NCBI RefSeq assembly: GCF_017352155.2
Contig: NZ_CP071462.1
Location: forward strand, 2,046,001-2,110,000
DNA: 64,000 nt
Direction: 5' to 3'
From: Haloterrigena alkaliphila
Lineage (GTDB): Archaea; Halobacteriota; Halobacteria; Halobacteriales; Natrialbaceae
Made by a program: the position numbers and the translations under genes. Below the pieces are notes generated by a model. It saw nothing but the letters and a program-made list of their open reading frames with translations, was not told the DNA's origin and did not search any database. Shown one piece after another: positions 50,964 to 60,087 of the stretch. Positions within the stretch are counted from its first letter, which is position 1; every line of letters starts with the position of its first letter.

Positions 50964-51326
50964 TTACTGTTCGTACTCGAACTCGACGCCGCTCTCGGAC
51001 CCGGTGCCCTCATCCGGTTCGGGGTCGTCGCCGCAGTCGTACACCGAAATCCCGCCGTCGCCGGTGACGACGACCTCGAGGTCGTCGACGCTGAACTCGA
51101 GGCCGAACGCCGCCGCGTCGACCGTCGAGGTGGCCGCGTGCTCGAGCAGTCGCTCGAGGGCGTCGGGATCGATCGCTTCGTACAGCGGCGTGAGTTGCCC
51201 CGGAGACCGGTCCGTGGCGGTCACGATCGCGCGAACGATCGCACTCGAGAGCTGGCCGGAGCCGGTCGGGTCGAAGTGGGCGCGGTGAGCGGGCGGAGAC
51301 GGGCGTTCGGAGCGGAGGCCGTTCAT
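50964..51326 (-). CDS. HalOD1 output domain protein
   Basis: 120 residues. The central HalOD1 domain shows IVRAIVTATDRSPGQLTPLYEAIDPDALERLL, then FSVDDLEVVVTGDGGISVYD. HalOD1 is a haloarchaeal domain, often the sole domain of a protein or linked to response regulators, presumed to act in signal output. The C-terminal tail is acidic. It stands 36 bases upstream of the LLM gene on the same strand and may be cotranscribed. Confidence 0.83.
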   Translation of the reverse strand: MNGLRSERPSPPAHRAHFDPTGSGQLSSAIVRAIVTATDRSPGQLTPLYEAIDPDALERLLEHAATSTVDAAAFGLEFSVDDLEVVVTGDGGISVYDCGDDPEPDEGTGSESGVEFEYEQ

Positions 51327-51391
51327 TACACACAGTAGGCTCGCCGGCGGGTTGAAGGGGCGGACGGTATATGCCCGGTTTTATAAGCGCG

Positions 51392-52051
51392 TCAGCGAAT
51401 CACCGTGTGCTCGATCAGCGCCCCCAGGCCCCGACGGAGGCGACCGCTGACCGCCGAGGATGAGACGCCGAGCGCGTCCGCGAGGTCCTCGACCGAAGCG
51501 TCTCGCGGATCCTCGAAGTAGCCCCGCTCGTAGGCGGTGACGAGCGTCTCCCGCTGGACCGGCGTCAGGCCGTACCCCTGCCCCGCCTCGTAGTCGGCGT
51601 CCTCGGCGTGGTAGAGCCGCTCGACGGTAAACGAGACGTCCTTCGCCCGGCAGTGCTCTCGAAACTCCCGCAGCGCCTCGAGCGCCGGCACCTCGAGGGT
51701 CGCGACCCAGCCGCCGCGGCCGTTCGTGGCGTGGAGGACCCGCATCCCGAGTTCGGCGGCGCGCGGTAGCACCAGCCGTTCCGCCGAGGTCAGCCGCATG
51801 CGGTAGACGCGGAACTCGCCGCCGTCGATGACGACCGACGGTTCCGAAACGGTCGGATCGTCGGCGACGACGCGGTCGAACTCGTCGAAGTCGCCGCCGT
51901 AGGCCTCGAAGAAGAGGTAGTACTCCCCGGGCCCCGCGATCGTCTGGTACTCGAGGTCGGTGGTCATCTCGGGGATCGCCTGGATCGTCGGCGTGAGCAC
52001 GAGCTCCGGGTGAACGAGCGTGATTTCGGCGATGACCCGCGTCTCGCTCAT
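51392..52051 (-). CDS. Bacterio-opsin-activator type HTH regulator
   Basis: 219 residues from ATG 52051. The N-terminal part (about 1-155) is the haloarchaeal sensory-like domain of Bat-type regulators; the C-terminal HTH_10 (about 160-219) reads LTPVQRETLVTAYERGYFEDPRDASVEDLADALGVS in family order, with SAVSGRLRRGL as recognition helix. It is probably a DNA-binding transcription regulator. Target unknown; the amidohydrolase gene next to it, 95 bases upstream on the same strand, is a candidate. Confidence 0.87.
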   Translation of the reverse strand: MSETRVIAEITLVHPELVLTPTIQAIPEMTTDLEYQTIAGPGEYYLFFEAYGGDFDEFDRVVADDPTVSEPSVVIDGGEFRVYRMRLTSAERLVLPRAAELGMRVLHATNGRGGWVATLEVPALEALREFREHCRAKDVSFTVERLYHAEDADYEAGQGYGLTPVQRETLVTAYERGYFEDPRDASVEDLADALGVSSSAVSGRLRRGLGALIEHTVIR

Positions 52052-52146
52052 GTGGGATCCTTTGCTAGCCGTTGCCAAGAAGCTTGGAGCGGCCGTCCGG
52101 GGGGAGCCGTCGCCGCGACCGGGCGCCCCGTCCGGCCTCCTCGCGA

Positions 52147-53748
52147 TCACTCGCGGCCGTCGTAGACGATCTCGCCGTCGACGATCGTCGTCGCGACGTC
52201 GATCTCGTCGATTCGATCGGACTCCTCCCACGGCGACTCTTCGAGCACCACCAGATCCGCGCGTTTGCCGACCTCGAGGGTGCCGAGTCGATCCTCGTCG
52301 AACCCGGCGGAGGCCGCGCCGCGCGTGTAGGCGCGCAGCGCCTCGGTGACCGTCAGCCGCTGGGCGTCGGTCGGGGCGGTGACGGCGTGGTGAATCCCGA
52401 GTAGCGGATCCAGTGGCATGCAGTCCGAGCCGAAGGCGAGCGGGGCGCCGGCCTCGAGCACCCGGCGGAACCGGTTCGTTCGATTCCGCCGTTCCCGCCC
52501 CAGCCGCCGGTCGTAGAGCCCTCCCTCTCGGGCCCAGCGGTGGAAGTTCGGCTGCATCGAGGCGACGATTCCCGCGTCGGCCATGCGCTCGAGTTGGTCG
52601 TCGGTCGCCAGTTCCGCGTGCTCGATCCGGTGGCGCCGGCCGCCAGGGTTGGCGGTATTCTCGAGCGCCGATAGCGTCTCCTCGATCGCCTCGTCGCCGA
52701 TGGCGTGGACGCAGACCTGATAGCCCGCGCCGTCGGCGCGGTCGACGAGCGCGGCGAGGTCGTCGGGGTCGACGACCCACTGACCGCGGTCGTCGCCGGA
52801 TTCGGCTTCGGATTCGTCGTCGCCGTCGCCGTCGGCCTCGCGCTCGTCCGTGCCCGCATCCGCGTACGGCTCCCGGAGCCGTGCCGTCCGGCTCCCGAAA
52901 CTCCCGTCGGAGAAGGACTTGATCGCCCCCGTTCGCACGCGGTCGTCGCCCGCGTTCGTCCCCAGTCCGACCTCGCGCAGGGCCTCGAGGTGATCGCTCC
53001 AGTAGTCGATCCTGACGCGCAGCGGCAGGTCGCCGTCGGCGGCCAGCTCGCGGTAGACCCGCGGCGCCGTCGAGCCCCGGACCTTGTCGTGGACCCCGGT
53101 GACCCCCAGTTCGACCGCGCGGGCCGTCGCCGCCGCGAGGACTTCGCGCATCTCCTCGCGGCCGGCCGTCAGGTCTCGCCGGACGGCCTCCGCGGCGTCC
53201 TCGACGACGACGCCGTTCGGTTCACCGTTCGAATAGCGGAGGTCGTCGTCGGGCAGCTCGTCCCGGAACCGCTCGAGGGCGACCGAGTTCAGCGACGCGG
53301 TGTGGAGGTCGACTCGCATGGCGACGACGGGGCGCTCCTCGCTGACGCGGTCGAGGTCCGCGCGCGTGAGCGGTTCCGTACGCCCGTCGTCCCACTCGCT
53401 CTCGTCGTAGCCGAACCCGAGGACACGTTCGCGATCGGTCTCCGCGGCCCGCGCTTCCAGCAGCGACACGCACTCCGCCGCGCTCCCGGCGCTCGAGAGG
53501 TCGGCGTGAACCAGGTGCTGGCCCAGTTGCTCCATGTGCGTGTGCGCGTCGACGAACCCGGGCAGGACCACCCGGCCCTCGCAGTCGATCACGTCGGTCT
53601 CGACTCCCTCGAGAAATCCGATCCCGTACTCGTCGCCCAGACGGACGATCTCGCCGTCGCGCACGGCGATCGCCTCGTGAACGACATCGGGATCGGCGAG
53701 GGAGTGGACCGCCGCGTTCGTCAGCAACAGGTCGGCAGCGTCGGTCAT
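52147..53748 (-). CDS. Amidohydrolase family protein (YtcJ-like)
   Basis: 533 residues from ATG 53748. The metal-binding HTH motif is seen in LPGFVDAHTHMEQLG (about residue 65), then IKSFSDGSFGS (metal-binding region), VHAIGDEAIEETL and IEHAELATDDQ, and LAFGSDCMPLDPLLGIH (catalytic Asp). This order fits YtcJ-type N-substituted formamide deformylase-like hydrolases. An acidic insert (about residues 310-335) is haloadaptive. Substrate unknown. The long reading frame continues upstream of ATG 53748 into repetitive DNA and is not considered coding. Confidence 0.88.
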   Translation of the reverse strand: MTDAADLLLTNAAVHSLADPDVVHEAIAVRDGEIVRLGDEYGIGFLEGVETDVIDCEGRVVLPGFVDAHTHMEQLGQHLVHADLSSAGSAAECVSLLEARAAETDRERVLGFGYDESEWDDGRTEPLTRADLDRVSEERPVVAMRVDLHTASLNSVALERFRDELPDDDLRYSNGEPNGVVVEDAAEAVRRDLTAGREEMREVLAAATARAVELGVTGVHDKVRGSTAPRVYRELAADGDLPLRVRIDYWSDHLEALREVGLGTNAGDDRVRTGAIKSFSDGSFGSRTARLREPYADAGTDEREADGDGDDESEAESGDDRGQWVVDPDDLAALVDRADGAGYQVCVHAIGDEAIEETLSALENTANPGGRRHRIEHAELATDDQLERMADAGIVASMQPNFHRWAREGGLYDRRLGRERRNRTNRFRRVLEAGAPLAFGSDCMPLDPLLGIHHAVTAPTDAQRLTVTEALRAYTRGAASAGFDEDRLGTLEVGKRADLVVLEESPWEESDRIDEIDVATTIVDGEIVYDGRE

Positions 53749-54044
53749 GCGGAAGTCAGCGTCGGCGAGGCGCAAAACAGTTGGGTCGAAAGCCCCTGCT
53801 CCGCTCGCCCTGCGGCACGAGCGAACAGCCCCTTTCAGTCCCGCCCGGGGTGGTTCGTCCGGCCGGCCGAATCTGCGTGGATCGTCTACCTGCTGGATAC
53901 CTGGTGGATCGTCCGCCTGCTGGATACCCGGGGGTCTGGCCGACCGGCGGTCGGCGGTGTCCCGGTCGTCGGCCGGCCGACTCGAGTACGCCGAGCGTGC
54001 AATGTGGCACAAGGTTAACCTGCCCGCTCGTGGACCGACCCGAT
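53749..54044. other. Repeat-bearing intergenic region
   Basis: About 300 bases between the divergent amidohydrolase and the membrane protein gene. It contains CCCCTTTCAGTCCC (53829-53842), a word also found in the long inverted repeat region (20168-20181), and a 27-bp tandem duplication (53877-53930). No gene is supported; the frames across it carry tandem-repeat translation. Confidence 0.55.
53877..53930. repeat. 27-bp tandem repeat, two copies
   Basis: GTGGATCGTC-x2-CCTGCTGGATAC-C is repeated with a period of 27 bases (53877-53903 and 53904-53930) with few differences. It lies near the start of the amidohydrolase transcript and might alter promoter spacing. Confidence 0.7.
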
Positions 54045-54428
54045 ATGATCGACCGCGACGGCCGCATCGTCTTCGGCTCGCTACTGGCGTTCGTCTTCGT
54101 CCTGACCGGTTCGGTCGTCGCCGAACGCCAGTTGGGGGTCGGGCTCCGCGAGTATCCGGTCCTCGCCTTCGTCGTCTTCTCCGGCGTGGCGATCGTCGCG
54201 CCCCAGTTGTACCTCGCCGCGACCGACGACGAGGTACCCCCGCGCGCTCGCATCCAGTTCGCGGCGGTCGGCACGGCGGTCCTCGCGGTCGCCTTCGCCG
54301 GCGAGGCCACCGGGATTCGATACCTGCTGATCGCGGGCGCCGGCGCCTGTTCGGTCCTGGGGCTCGTCTGGTACGAACTCGTCACGTGGTATCGCTCCTC
54401 GAGCGAGGGAACCGCGCCGGGAGTGTGA
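54045..54428 (+). CDS. Haloarchaeal four-helix membrane protein, function unknown
   Basis: 127 residues from ATG 54045 (MIDRDGRIVFG); the frame is open upstream but with a repeat-derived sequence. Four hydrophobic helices are evident (FGSLLAFVFVLTGSVVA, YPVLAFVVFSGVAIVAP, IQFAAVGTAVLAVAFAG and YLLIAGAGACSVLGLVWYE). No family recognised. It precedes HMG-CoA reductase by 54 bases on the same strand and could share its transcript. Confidence 0.72.
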   Translation: MIDRDGRIVFGSLLAFVFVLTGSVVAERQLGVGLREYPVLAFVVFSGVAIVAPQLYLAATDDEVPPRARIQFAAVGTAVLAVAFAGEATGIRYLLIAGAGACSVLGLVWYELVTWYRSSSEGTAPGV

Positions 54429-54482
54429 CCGCGAGCGAGAAAATCAGCAACTGTTAGGACGCCCCGCCGTCTCGACCCACGC

Positions 54483-55709
54483 ATGACCGACCCCGAGGAC
54501 CTCGCCGAACGAGTACGCGAGGGCGACCTTCGCCTGCACGAACTCGAGGACCACGCCGACAACGACACCGCGGCCAGGGCCCGCCGGCTGTTGCTCGAGC
54601 GCGAGACCGGGACGGAACTCGAGGCGATCGGCGACTACACCTTCCCCGCGGCAGCCGCGGAGCCGAACATCGAGAACATGATCGGCGCCGCGCAGGTGCC
54701 GATGGGCGTCGTCGGCCCCGTCGACGTCGCGGGCGGCGCGGCCGACGGCGAGCACTACCTGCCGCTGGCGACGACCGAGGGCGCCCTGCTCGCCTCGGTC
54801 AACCGCGGGCTGGGCGTCATTCGCTCCGCGGGCGGCGCGGACGCCCGCGTGACGAAAAACGGGATGACCCGCGCCCCGGTGTTTCGCGTCGAGGGCGTCG
54901 CGGAGGCCGCCGAGACCGTCGAGTGGGTCAACGACAACACCGAGGCGCTGGCCGAAGCCGCCGAGTCCACCACGAGCCACGGCGAACTGCTCGACGTCGA
55001 ACCGTACGTCGTCGGCGACTCCGTTTACCTGCGCTTCGCCTACGACACCAAGGACGCGATGGGGATGAACATGGCCACCATCGCGACCGGCGAGGCCTGC
55101 GAGATCGTCGAACGCGAGACTCCCGCCTCGCTCGTCGCGCTCTCGGGCAACCTCTGCTCGGACAAGAAACCCGCCGCCATCAACGCCGTCGAGGGCCGCG
55201 GGCGCTCCGTCACCGCCGACGCCGTGATCCCCGGCGAACTCGTCGAGGACCGACTGCACACCACTCCCGAGGCCATCGCGGAGGCGAACACCCGCAAGAA
55301 CCTCACCGGGAGCGCCAAGGCGGGCAGTTTAGGGTTCAACGCCCACGCCGCGAACGTCGTCGCCGCGGCCTTCCTCGCGACCGGCCAGGACGAGGCCCAG
55401 GTCGTCGAGGCCGCAAATACGATTACGACCATGGACGCTCGCGAGCGCGAGGACGGCACCACCGACCTCTACGCCAGCGTCTCGCTGGCCTCGCTCGAGG
55501 TCGGCACCGTCGGCGGCGGCACGAAACTGCCGACGCAGTCCGAGGCGCTCGAGGTCCTCGGCCTCCGCGGCGGCGGCGATCCGCCGGGGTCGAACGCCGA
55601 CGCGCTCGCCGAGATCATCGCCGTCGGCGCGCTGGCCGGCGAACTCTCCCTGCTCGGGGCGCTCTCCTCGCGACACCTCGCGAGCGCCCACGAGGACCTC
55701 GGGCGCTAG
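54483..55709 (+). CDS. hmgA: 3-hydroxy-3-methylglutaryl-CoA reductase
   Basis: 408 residues, class I. It reduces HMG-CoA to mevalonate with NADPH, the committed step of archaeal isoprenoid lipid synthesis. Signature segments: ENMIGAAQVPMGVVGP near residue 60, DAMGMNMAT near 190, the catalytic Lys region GNLCSDKKPAAIN, GTVGGGTKLPTQ, and a C-terminal HLASAHEDLGR with the catalytic His. Statins act on this enzyme. No mevalonate pathway partner is adjacent. Confidence 0.96.
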   Translation: MTDPEDLAERVREGDLRLHELEDHADNDTAARARRLLLERETGTELEAIGDYTFPAAAAEPNIENMIGAAQVPMGVVGPVDVAGGAADGEHYLPLATTEGALLASVNRGLGVIRSAGGADARVTKNGMTRAPVFRVEGVAEAAETVEWVNDNTEALAEAAESTTSHGELLDVEPYVVGDSVYLRFAYDTKDAMGMNMATIATGEACEIVERETPASLVALSGNLCSDKKPAAINAVEGRGRSVTADAVIPGELVEDRLHTTPEAIAEANTRKNLTGSAKAGSLGFNAHAANVVAAAFLATGQDEAQVVEAANTITTMDAREREDGTTDLYASVSLASLEVGTVGGGTKLPTQSEALEVLGLRGGGDPPGSNADALAEIIAVGALAGELSLLGALSSRHLASAHEDLGR

Positions 55710-55851
55710 CCGTCCGACCTCCCGAGGTGGAAATCCGTTCCGGGAGAGACGATTTCCGGCCGGTCGGTGACGACCGCTGTGGCGCTCCTCGTTGCCCGTT
55801 CGAACATCCCGACAGTAATTAATACGGCCGCGACGTTCACCCGCTCGGTAA

Positions 55852-56739
55852 ATGCCCGAAAAAGAGAGCCTACTCCGGACGTCGCGCCGCGGGATGCTGT
55901 CGGCGTTCGCGGGAACCGGCGTCGCCGCCGCGTTCGGGACGATCGCGTCGAACCACGCGAGCGCCGATTTGACCGCCGACTCGATCGACGAACTGCTGCT
56001 CGGCACGTTCGAGTCGACGCTCGACGGGTGGGGCGCCGACGGTGACGTCGCACTGTCGAGGGTCGCCCGACGCGACCGTCCCGTCGCGGTCACCGAGGGC
56101 GAGTACGCCCTCGAGGTCGCGGTCGATGACGATCCATCGCCGACGATTTCGCGGCCGATCACCGACCTCGACCTCTCGGCGCACCCCTACTTCGTCGCCG
56201 ACGTCACGCCGGGTCGGGTCGACGGGACCGACGCACCGATCGCGTTCCAGTTCCGACTCTATCGCTCGACGGACCTCCTCGACGACTCGACGCGGGACCC
56301 GGTCGCCGAGTCCGATCCGGTGACGGTTCCGCAGGCCACGCCGGGGCAGGTCTACTGGGACGCGAGCGACGTCGAACACGATCTCCTCGACGTGGCGTCC
56401 CGCCTCGAGATCGGCTGGTACCCGGCCGACCGCGACCCCGAGTCGTCGGACGGGTCGTTCGCGTACCGTGGCGGGGTCGTCTTCGACGCCGTCCGGGCGA
56501 CCGACTCGGTCGACCCCGCGGGACGGGCCCGACTCGCGGCGACGATGCGGGACCTCCAGTTCGATCACGGCGCGTACGTCCGGACCGAGGTGACCGAGGA
56601 GTTCGAGGACGGTGAGGCGGGTACGTTCTACTTCGCCGACGGCGCGACCGAGCCCTATCGGTTCGAAGTCCTCGCCGCGGACCGGTTCCTGCTCACGGTC
56701 GCCGACACCGAGATCGAATTCGGCGGGGGGTGGTCCTGA
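55852..56739 (+). CDS. Tat-exported protein of unknown function
   Basis: 295 residues. Twin-arginine motif (SRRGML, about residues 11-16), hydrophobic segment and a cleavage-like region at HASA near residue 38. The mature protein is beta-rich; the stretch from about 48 to 170 (FESTLDGWGADGDVALSRV ... ISRPITDLDLSAHPYFVADV) resembles a carbohydrate-binding or jelly-roll module in its pattern of WxxDG and repeated strands, but no family is certain. The next gene starts within its stop codon (TGATG overlap), so the pair is translationally coupled. Confidence 0.7.
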   Translation: MPEKESLLRTSRRGMLSAFAGTGVAAAFGTIASNHASADLTADSIDELLLGTFESTLDGWGADGDVALSRVARRDRPVAVTEGEYALEVAVDDDPSPTISRPITDLDLSAHPYFVADVTPGRVDGTDAPIAFQFRLYRSTDLLDDSTRDPVAESDPVTVPQATPGQVYWDASDVEHDLLDVASRLEIGWYPADRDPESSDGSFAYRGGVVFDAVRATDSVDPAGRARLAATMRDLQFDHGAYVRTEVTEEFEDGEAGTFYFADGATEPYRFEVLAADRFLLTVADTEIEFGGGWS

Positions 56740-57758
56740 TGGTCGAGCGCTCGACGTCGGCGACGACCGTCACGTTGCTCCCCGGCCACAGCGAGAACAG
56801 TTCGGCGGACGGCGACGCCCTCGACAGCGCGATGCCCGACTACGACGGCAAGAGCCTCGACGCGTGGTTCGTCGCCGACGCCGTGACCGATCTCCCCGAC
56901 GACCTGGAGACGGTCCGCGAGATGCGAAAGCACCTCCCGGAGTACGACGAGGGCCTTCGCCAGTACCGCCTCGCGAACGAGATCGAACTCTCGTTCTCCA
57001 CGCCCGACGGACGGACCCTCGTGGAGCCGAGCGTCGCCCTCGAGACGAACGCCGACGAGCGGCCGTCGTACGTCGGCGTCGAAGGGGAACCTGGAGAGGA
57101 GAACGTCGTCAGGGACATCATCGAGCGCGACGACCTCGACTGGTTCGACGGGAAGGACAAACTCCCCGCCGACGTCTCGAACAAGCGATTCGAGAGCGAC
57201 GCCGTGCGCGAGGAAGTCGACGGCGTCGAGGGCGTGCGCGCCTCCGTCGTCTTCGGCGGGACCGACACGTACATCGAGATCATGCGCGAGAAGTTCTACG
57301 AACTCGGGCCGGTCGAGTTCCTCGAGACGACGGGGATGGACGTCGAGGCGGTGCCCGCGTTCGTCGTTCAGCCGCCGACCATGTACACGTTCCTCGAGCT
57401 CGCGGCGATGGCCGACGGAACGACGCTCGCCCGGGCCTGGGACGCGAGCCCGTACCCAAAGCACTACCTCTACGTCGACGAGCGAAAGCGCGACGAGACC
57501 GAGTTCGAGGAAGGCAGTCGGCTCTCGGGCGGCGAGTGGCGGCAAAACGAGAACGCCAACGAGCGGTTCGGCCAGTGGGCGCTGGAGGAGCAGGATCTCC
57601 GAACGCCGTTCTCCCCGCACACGAGGGCGGGCTACGAGCAGTACGTCGACCACGCCTCCTCGTTCGGCCCCTTCCCGGCGATGGCCCACGGCGAAGACGG
57701 TGACGAACTGACCGCGTCGGACGTCGCGTCCGAGCTACCGCCGCTGTTCCCCTGGTAG
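56739..57758 (+). CDS. Soluble haloarchaeal protein of unknown function, coupled to the Tat protein
   Basis: 339 residues from ATG 56739, whose first base is the last base of the preceding stop codon. No signal peptide or helices for membranes are evident. Sequence features are strongly acidic, with SFSTPDGRTLVEPSVALETN in the first third and a run PPTMYTFLELAAMADGTTLARAWDASPYPKHYLY near 220-250. I recognise no family. Because of tight coupling it may act with, or process, the exported partner. Confidence 0.7.
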   Translation: MVERSTSATTVTLLPGHSENSSADGDALDSAMPDYDGKSLDAWFVADAVTDLPDDLETVREMRKHLPEYDEGLRQYRLANEIELSFSTPDGRTLVEPSVALETNADERPSYVGVEGEPGEENVVRDIIERDDLDWFDGKDKLPADVSNKRFESDAVREEVDGVEGVRASVVFGGTDTYIEIMREKFYELGPVEFLETTGMDVEAVPAFVVQPPTMYTFLELAAMADGTTLARAWDASPYPKHYLYVDERKRDETEFEEGSRLSGGEWRQNENANERFGQWALEEQDLRTPFSPHTRAGYEQYVDHASSFGPFPAMAHGEDGDELTASDVASELPPLFPW

Positions 57759-57810
57759 GCCGCCGTCCGCTCCGCCGCAGGGGCTCGCGAAACCGTTCTC
57801 CTCGCTCCCG

Positions 57811-58173
57811 TTACGCTGGTTGTTCGTCGACCGCGGCGTCGTCTCGAGCGCGAACCGTCGCGACCGCGACGTAGGCGCCGCCGGCGATCAGTAGGGCCAG
57901 CCCGCCCAGCATCTGGAGTCCGGTCGCGGCCACGGTGACCAGCAGCAGTCCGACCGCGGCGACGCCGTGGGCGACGGCGAAGTCGCGGCGACCGTACGCG
58001 CCGTGGAGGAGGGCGACCGCGGCGAAGGTCGCGGCGAACGCGCCCGTCGCCAGCGCCGTCGCGTCGAATCCGAGAACGGTCTCGTCGATGAACCGCCCGT
58101 ACGCGGCGAACGCGAGCGCGACTATCGATCCGGCACCGATCGCCTGCCCCTGGACGTCGACCGTCTCTTCCAT
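57811..58173 (-). CDS. Small haloarchaeal membrane protein, function unknown
   Basis: 120 residues. Four hydrophobic helices (GAGSIVALAFAAYGRF, FAATFAAVALLHGAYG, GVAAVGLLLVTVAATGL and LGGLALLIAGGAYVAVATV) with short loops. No family recognised. It converges with the gene ending at 57758. The next gene, at 58265 onward, is on the same strand and upstream by 91 bases. Confidence 0.7.
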   Translation of the reverse strand: MEETVDVQGQAIGAGSIVALAFAAYGRFIDETVLGFDATALATGAFAATFAAVALLHGAYGRRDFAVAHGVAAVGLLLVTVAATGLQMLGGLALLIAGGAYVAVATVRARDDAAVDEQPA

Positions 58174-58264
58174 TCACTCGCCGTTGGCTCCCGCAGTGGA
58201 AAGCCTTGCCGTTCTCGCCCGTCGTCGCCGACCGCCCGTCTCGCCGCTCGAGCGCGAGCGACCG

Positions 58265-58789
58265 CTACAGTCGTCGGTACCGACCGCGACTCTCGCTCAC
58301 CTCGCCGCGTCCGACGAGTTTCTCGAGGGCGTTCCGGACGTACTCCGCCGACACGCCGCGCTCGCCGGCGTAGTCGACCACCTCGTCCTCGGTCGGCCGC
58401 TCGAGTTCCTCGAGCGCCTGCTCGACGATTTCCTTCTTGCTGCCGCTGCGATTCGGCCCGCGCGGGTCGCGGTCGCCCGCGGCGTCGACCTCGCCGACGT
58501 CGAGGCCGGACTCCTCGAGGTACTCGTCGTCGTCGACGACGCCGTCGGCGACCTGCTCCTCGAGGGCATCGAAGGAGTCCAGTTCGGCGAACGCCTCGCC
58601 CTCGCCCTGTCGGTTGGCGAGCATCGAGGCGCGGACGTCGCGGGCGTGGGCCGCGTCGTCGGTCTCGACGAACTTCTTGCGCTTCTCGTAGGCCTTGCGC
58701 GAGCCACAGCGGGGACACTGGGTCGTCTCGGAGCGTCCCTCGATGATCCAGAGGTTCGAACACTCGCTACAGCCGACGACGGCGTACAT
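58265..58789 (-). CDS. DUF5817-type zinc-ribbon and winged-helix protein
   Basis: 174 residues from ATG 58789 (MYAVVGCSECSNLWII). An N-terminal zinc ribbon (C-S-E-C near residue 7 and C-P-R-C near 25) is followed by a charged helical segment and a C-terminal winged helix (about 115-174; KKEIVEQALEELERPTEDEVVDYAGERGVS). This matches a family found in haloarchaea, annotated as DUF5817, likely nucleic-acid binding. Function unknown. Upstream in-frame starts extend into the neighbouring cupin gene and are rejected. Confidence 0.82.
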   Translation of the reverse strand: MYAVVGCSECSNLWIIEGRSETTQCPRCGSRKAYEKRKKFVETDDAAHARDVRASMLANRQGEGEAFAELDSFDALEEQVADGVVDDDEYLEESGLDVGEVDAAGDRDPRGPNRSGSKKEIVEQALEELERPTEDEVVDYAGERGVSAEYVRNALEKLVGRGEVSESRGRYRRL

Positions 58790-58913
58790 GGCTCGCAGTG
58801 GGGCCGCCCGGTAGTTCAAGGTTCGGCACGCGGGGCGGACGTAGAGGGGCGTCTCACCTGCCCGTCTCGGCTCGACCTCGAGAACTATGCGTCGTCGCGT
58901 CCTCTCGAGTCGT

Positions 58914-59255
58914 ATGGAACGCGTGTCACTCGACGACCTCGAGCCGTCGGAAGCCGCCGACGGCGTCCACCTCGCACTGATGGCCGGCACCGATTCGATG
59001 AACGTCCAGCACTTCGAGATCGAACCCGAAGCCGTCGTCGAGGAGCACAGCCACCCCCACGAGCAGACGGGATTCGTTTACGAGGGCGAACTGGTCTTCT
59101 TCCTCGAGGGAAAGGAGATCGTCTGCGGCCCCGGCGACTCGTTCGCGATTCCGGGCGACCAGCCCCACGCGGCCGAGAACCGCGGCGACGAGGCCGTCCG
59201 CGGCGTCGACATCTTCAGCCCGCCGCGGGAGAATCCGAGCTGGCAGGAGGAGTAG
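58914..59255 (+). CDS. Cupin domain protein
   Basis: 113 residues from ATG 58914. The first cupin motif is present as EEHSHPHEQTGFVYEGELVFFL with His, His and Glu for metal binding, and the second as FAIPGDQPHAAEN with the late His. A small single-domain cupin, probably a metal-dependent enzyme or sensor. It is divergent from the DUF5817 gene. Confidence 0.87.
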   Translation: MERVSLDDLEPSEAADGVHLALMAGTDSMNVQHFEIEPEAVVEEHSHPHEQTGFVYEGELVFFLEGKEIVCGPGDSFAIPGDQPHAAENRGDEAVRGVDIFSPPRENPSWQEE

Positions 59256-59352
59256 CCGGCCCAACGAGAGGGGACGCCACGACGGCTCGAGTCGCGCCAC
59301 CCGTCGTACCGCGACGCCGAGATTGAAGTCGACAGCGACCGAACCTCGGTGC

Positions 59353-60087
59353 ATGTCGACGCTAGACGAGGACGTAATCGTGGTAACGGGCGCAAGTCGG
59401 GGCCTCGGCCGCGCGATGGTCGAACGGTTCGCCGAGGAGGGAGCGCGGGTCGTGCTCACCGCCCGCGACGAGGACCGGATGAACGAAATCGCCGCCGAAC
59501 TACCCGGCGAATCGCTCGTCGTTCCCGCGGACGTCCGCGATAGCGAGGCCGTCGAGCAGGTGATCGACCGGACCATCGACGAGTTCGGCCGCATCGACAC
59601 GCTGGTCAACAACGCCGGCGTCAGCCTGCTCGGCATGTACGACGAGCGGAACCGACTCGAGGACATCTCCGAGGAAGACTGGGACACCGTCCTCGAGGTC
59701 AACCTGAAGGGCGTCTTCCTGTTCACCCGCGCCGTCCTCCCCCACATGTACGAGCAGGAGCACGGGAACGTCATCAACATCTCCTCCGGACTCGGTCGCC
59801 ACGCCATCGGCGGCGCTGCTCCCTACGTCAGTTCGAAGTGGGGCCTCGAGGGGCTGACGCGGACGACCGCGCTCGAGGGCGAAGAGCACGGCGTCACCGC
59901 CAACGCGCTCGACCCCGGCGGACGGGTCGACACCGACATCTGGGCGCACCTCCCCGACGAGGAGCGCGAGCAGATCCTCGACCCCGACGTGATGAACGAC
60001 GCCGCTGTCCTCCTCGCTTCGCAGGGACCCGACGGCGTCAGCGGCGAGTCGATGCCGGCCGAGGAGTGGGAGCAGCGGCTCGGGTAG
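59353..60087 (+). CDS. SDR family oxidoreductase
   Basis: 244 residues from ATG 59353. TGASRGLGRAMVERFA near residue 12, NNAGVS near 90, catalytic Ser in NISSGLG and Y-x3-K in YVSSKWGLEGL. The region after strand 2 (TARDEDRMNE) starts with Arg, favouring NADP. It converges with the TRAM gene, whose stop lies at the adjacent base. Substrate unknown. Confidence 0.9.
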   Translation: MSTLDEDVIVVTGASRGLGRAMVERFAEEGARVVLTARDEDRMNEIAAELPGESLVVPADVRDSEAVEQVIDRTIDEFGRIDTLVNNAGVSLLGMYDERNRLEDISEEDWDTVLEVNLKGVFLFTRAVLPHMYEQEHGNVINISSGLGRHAIGGAAPYVSSKWGLEGLTRTTALEGEEHGVTANALDPGGRVDTDIWAHLPDEEREQILDPDVMNDAAVLLASQGPDGVSGESMPAEEWEQRLG

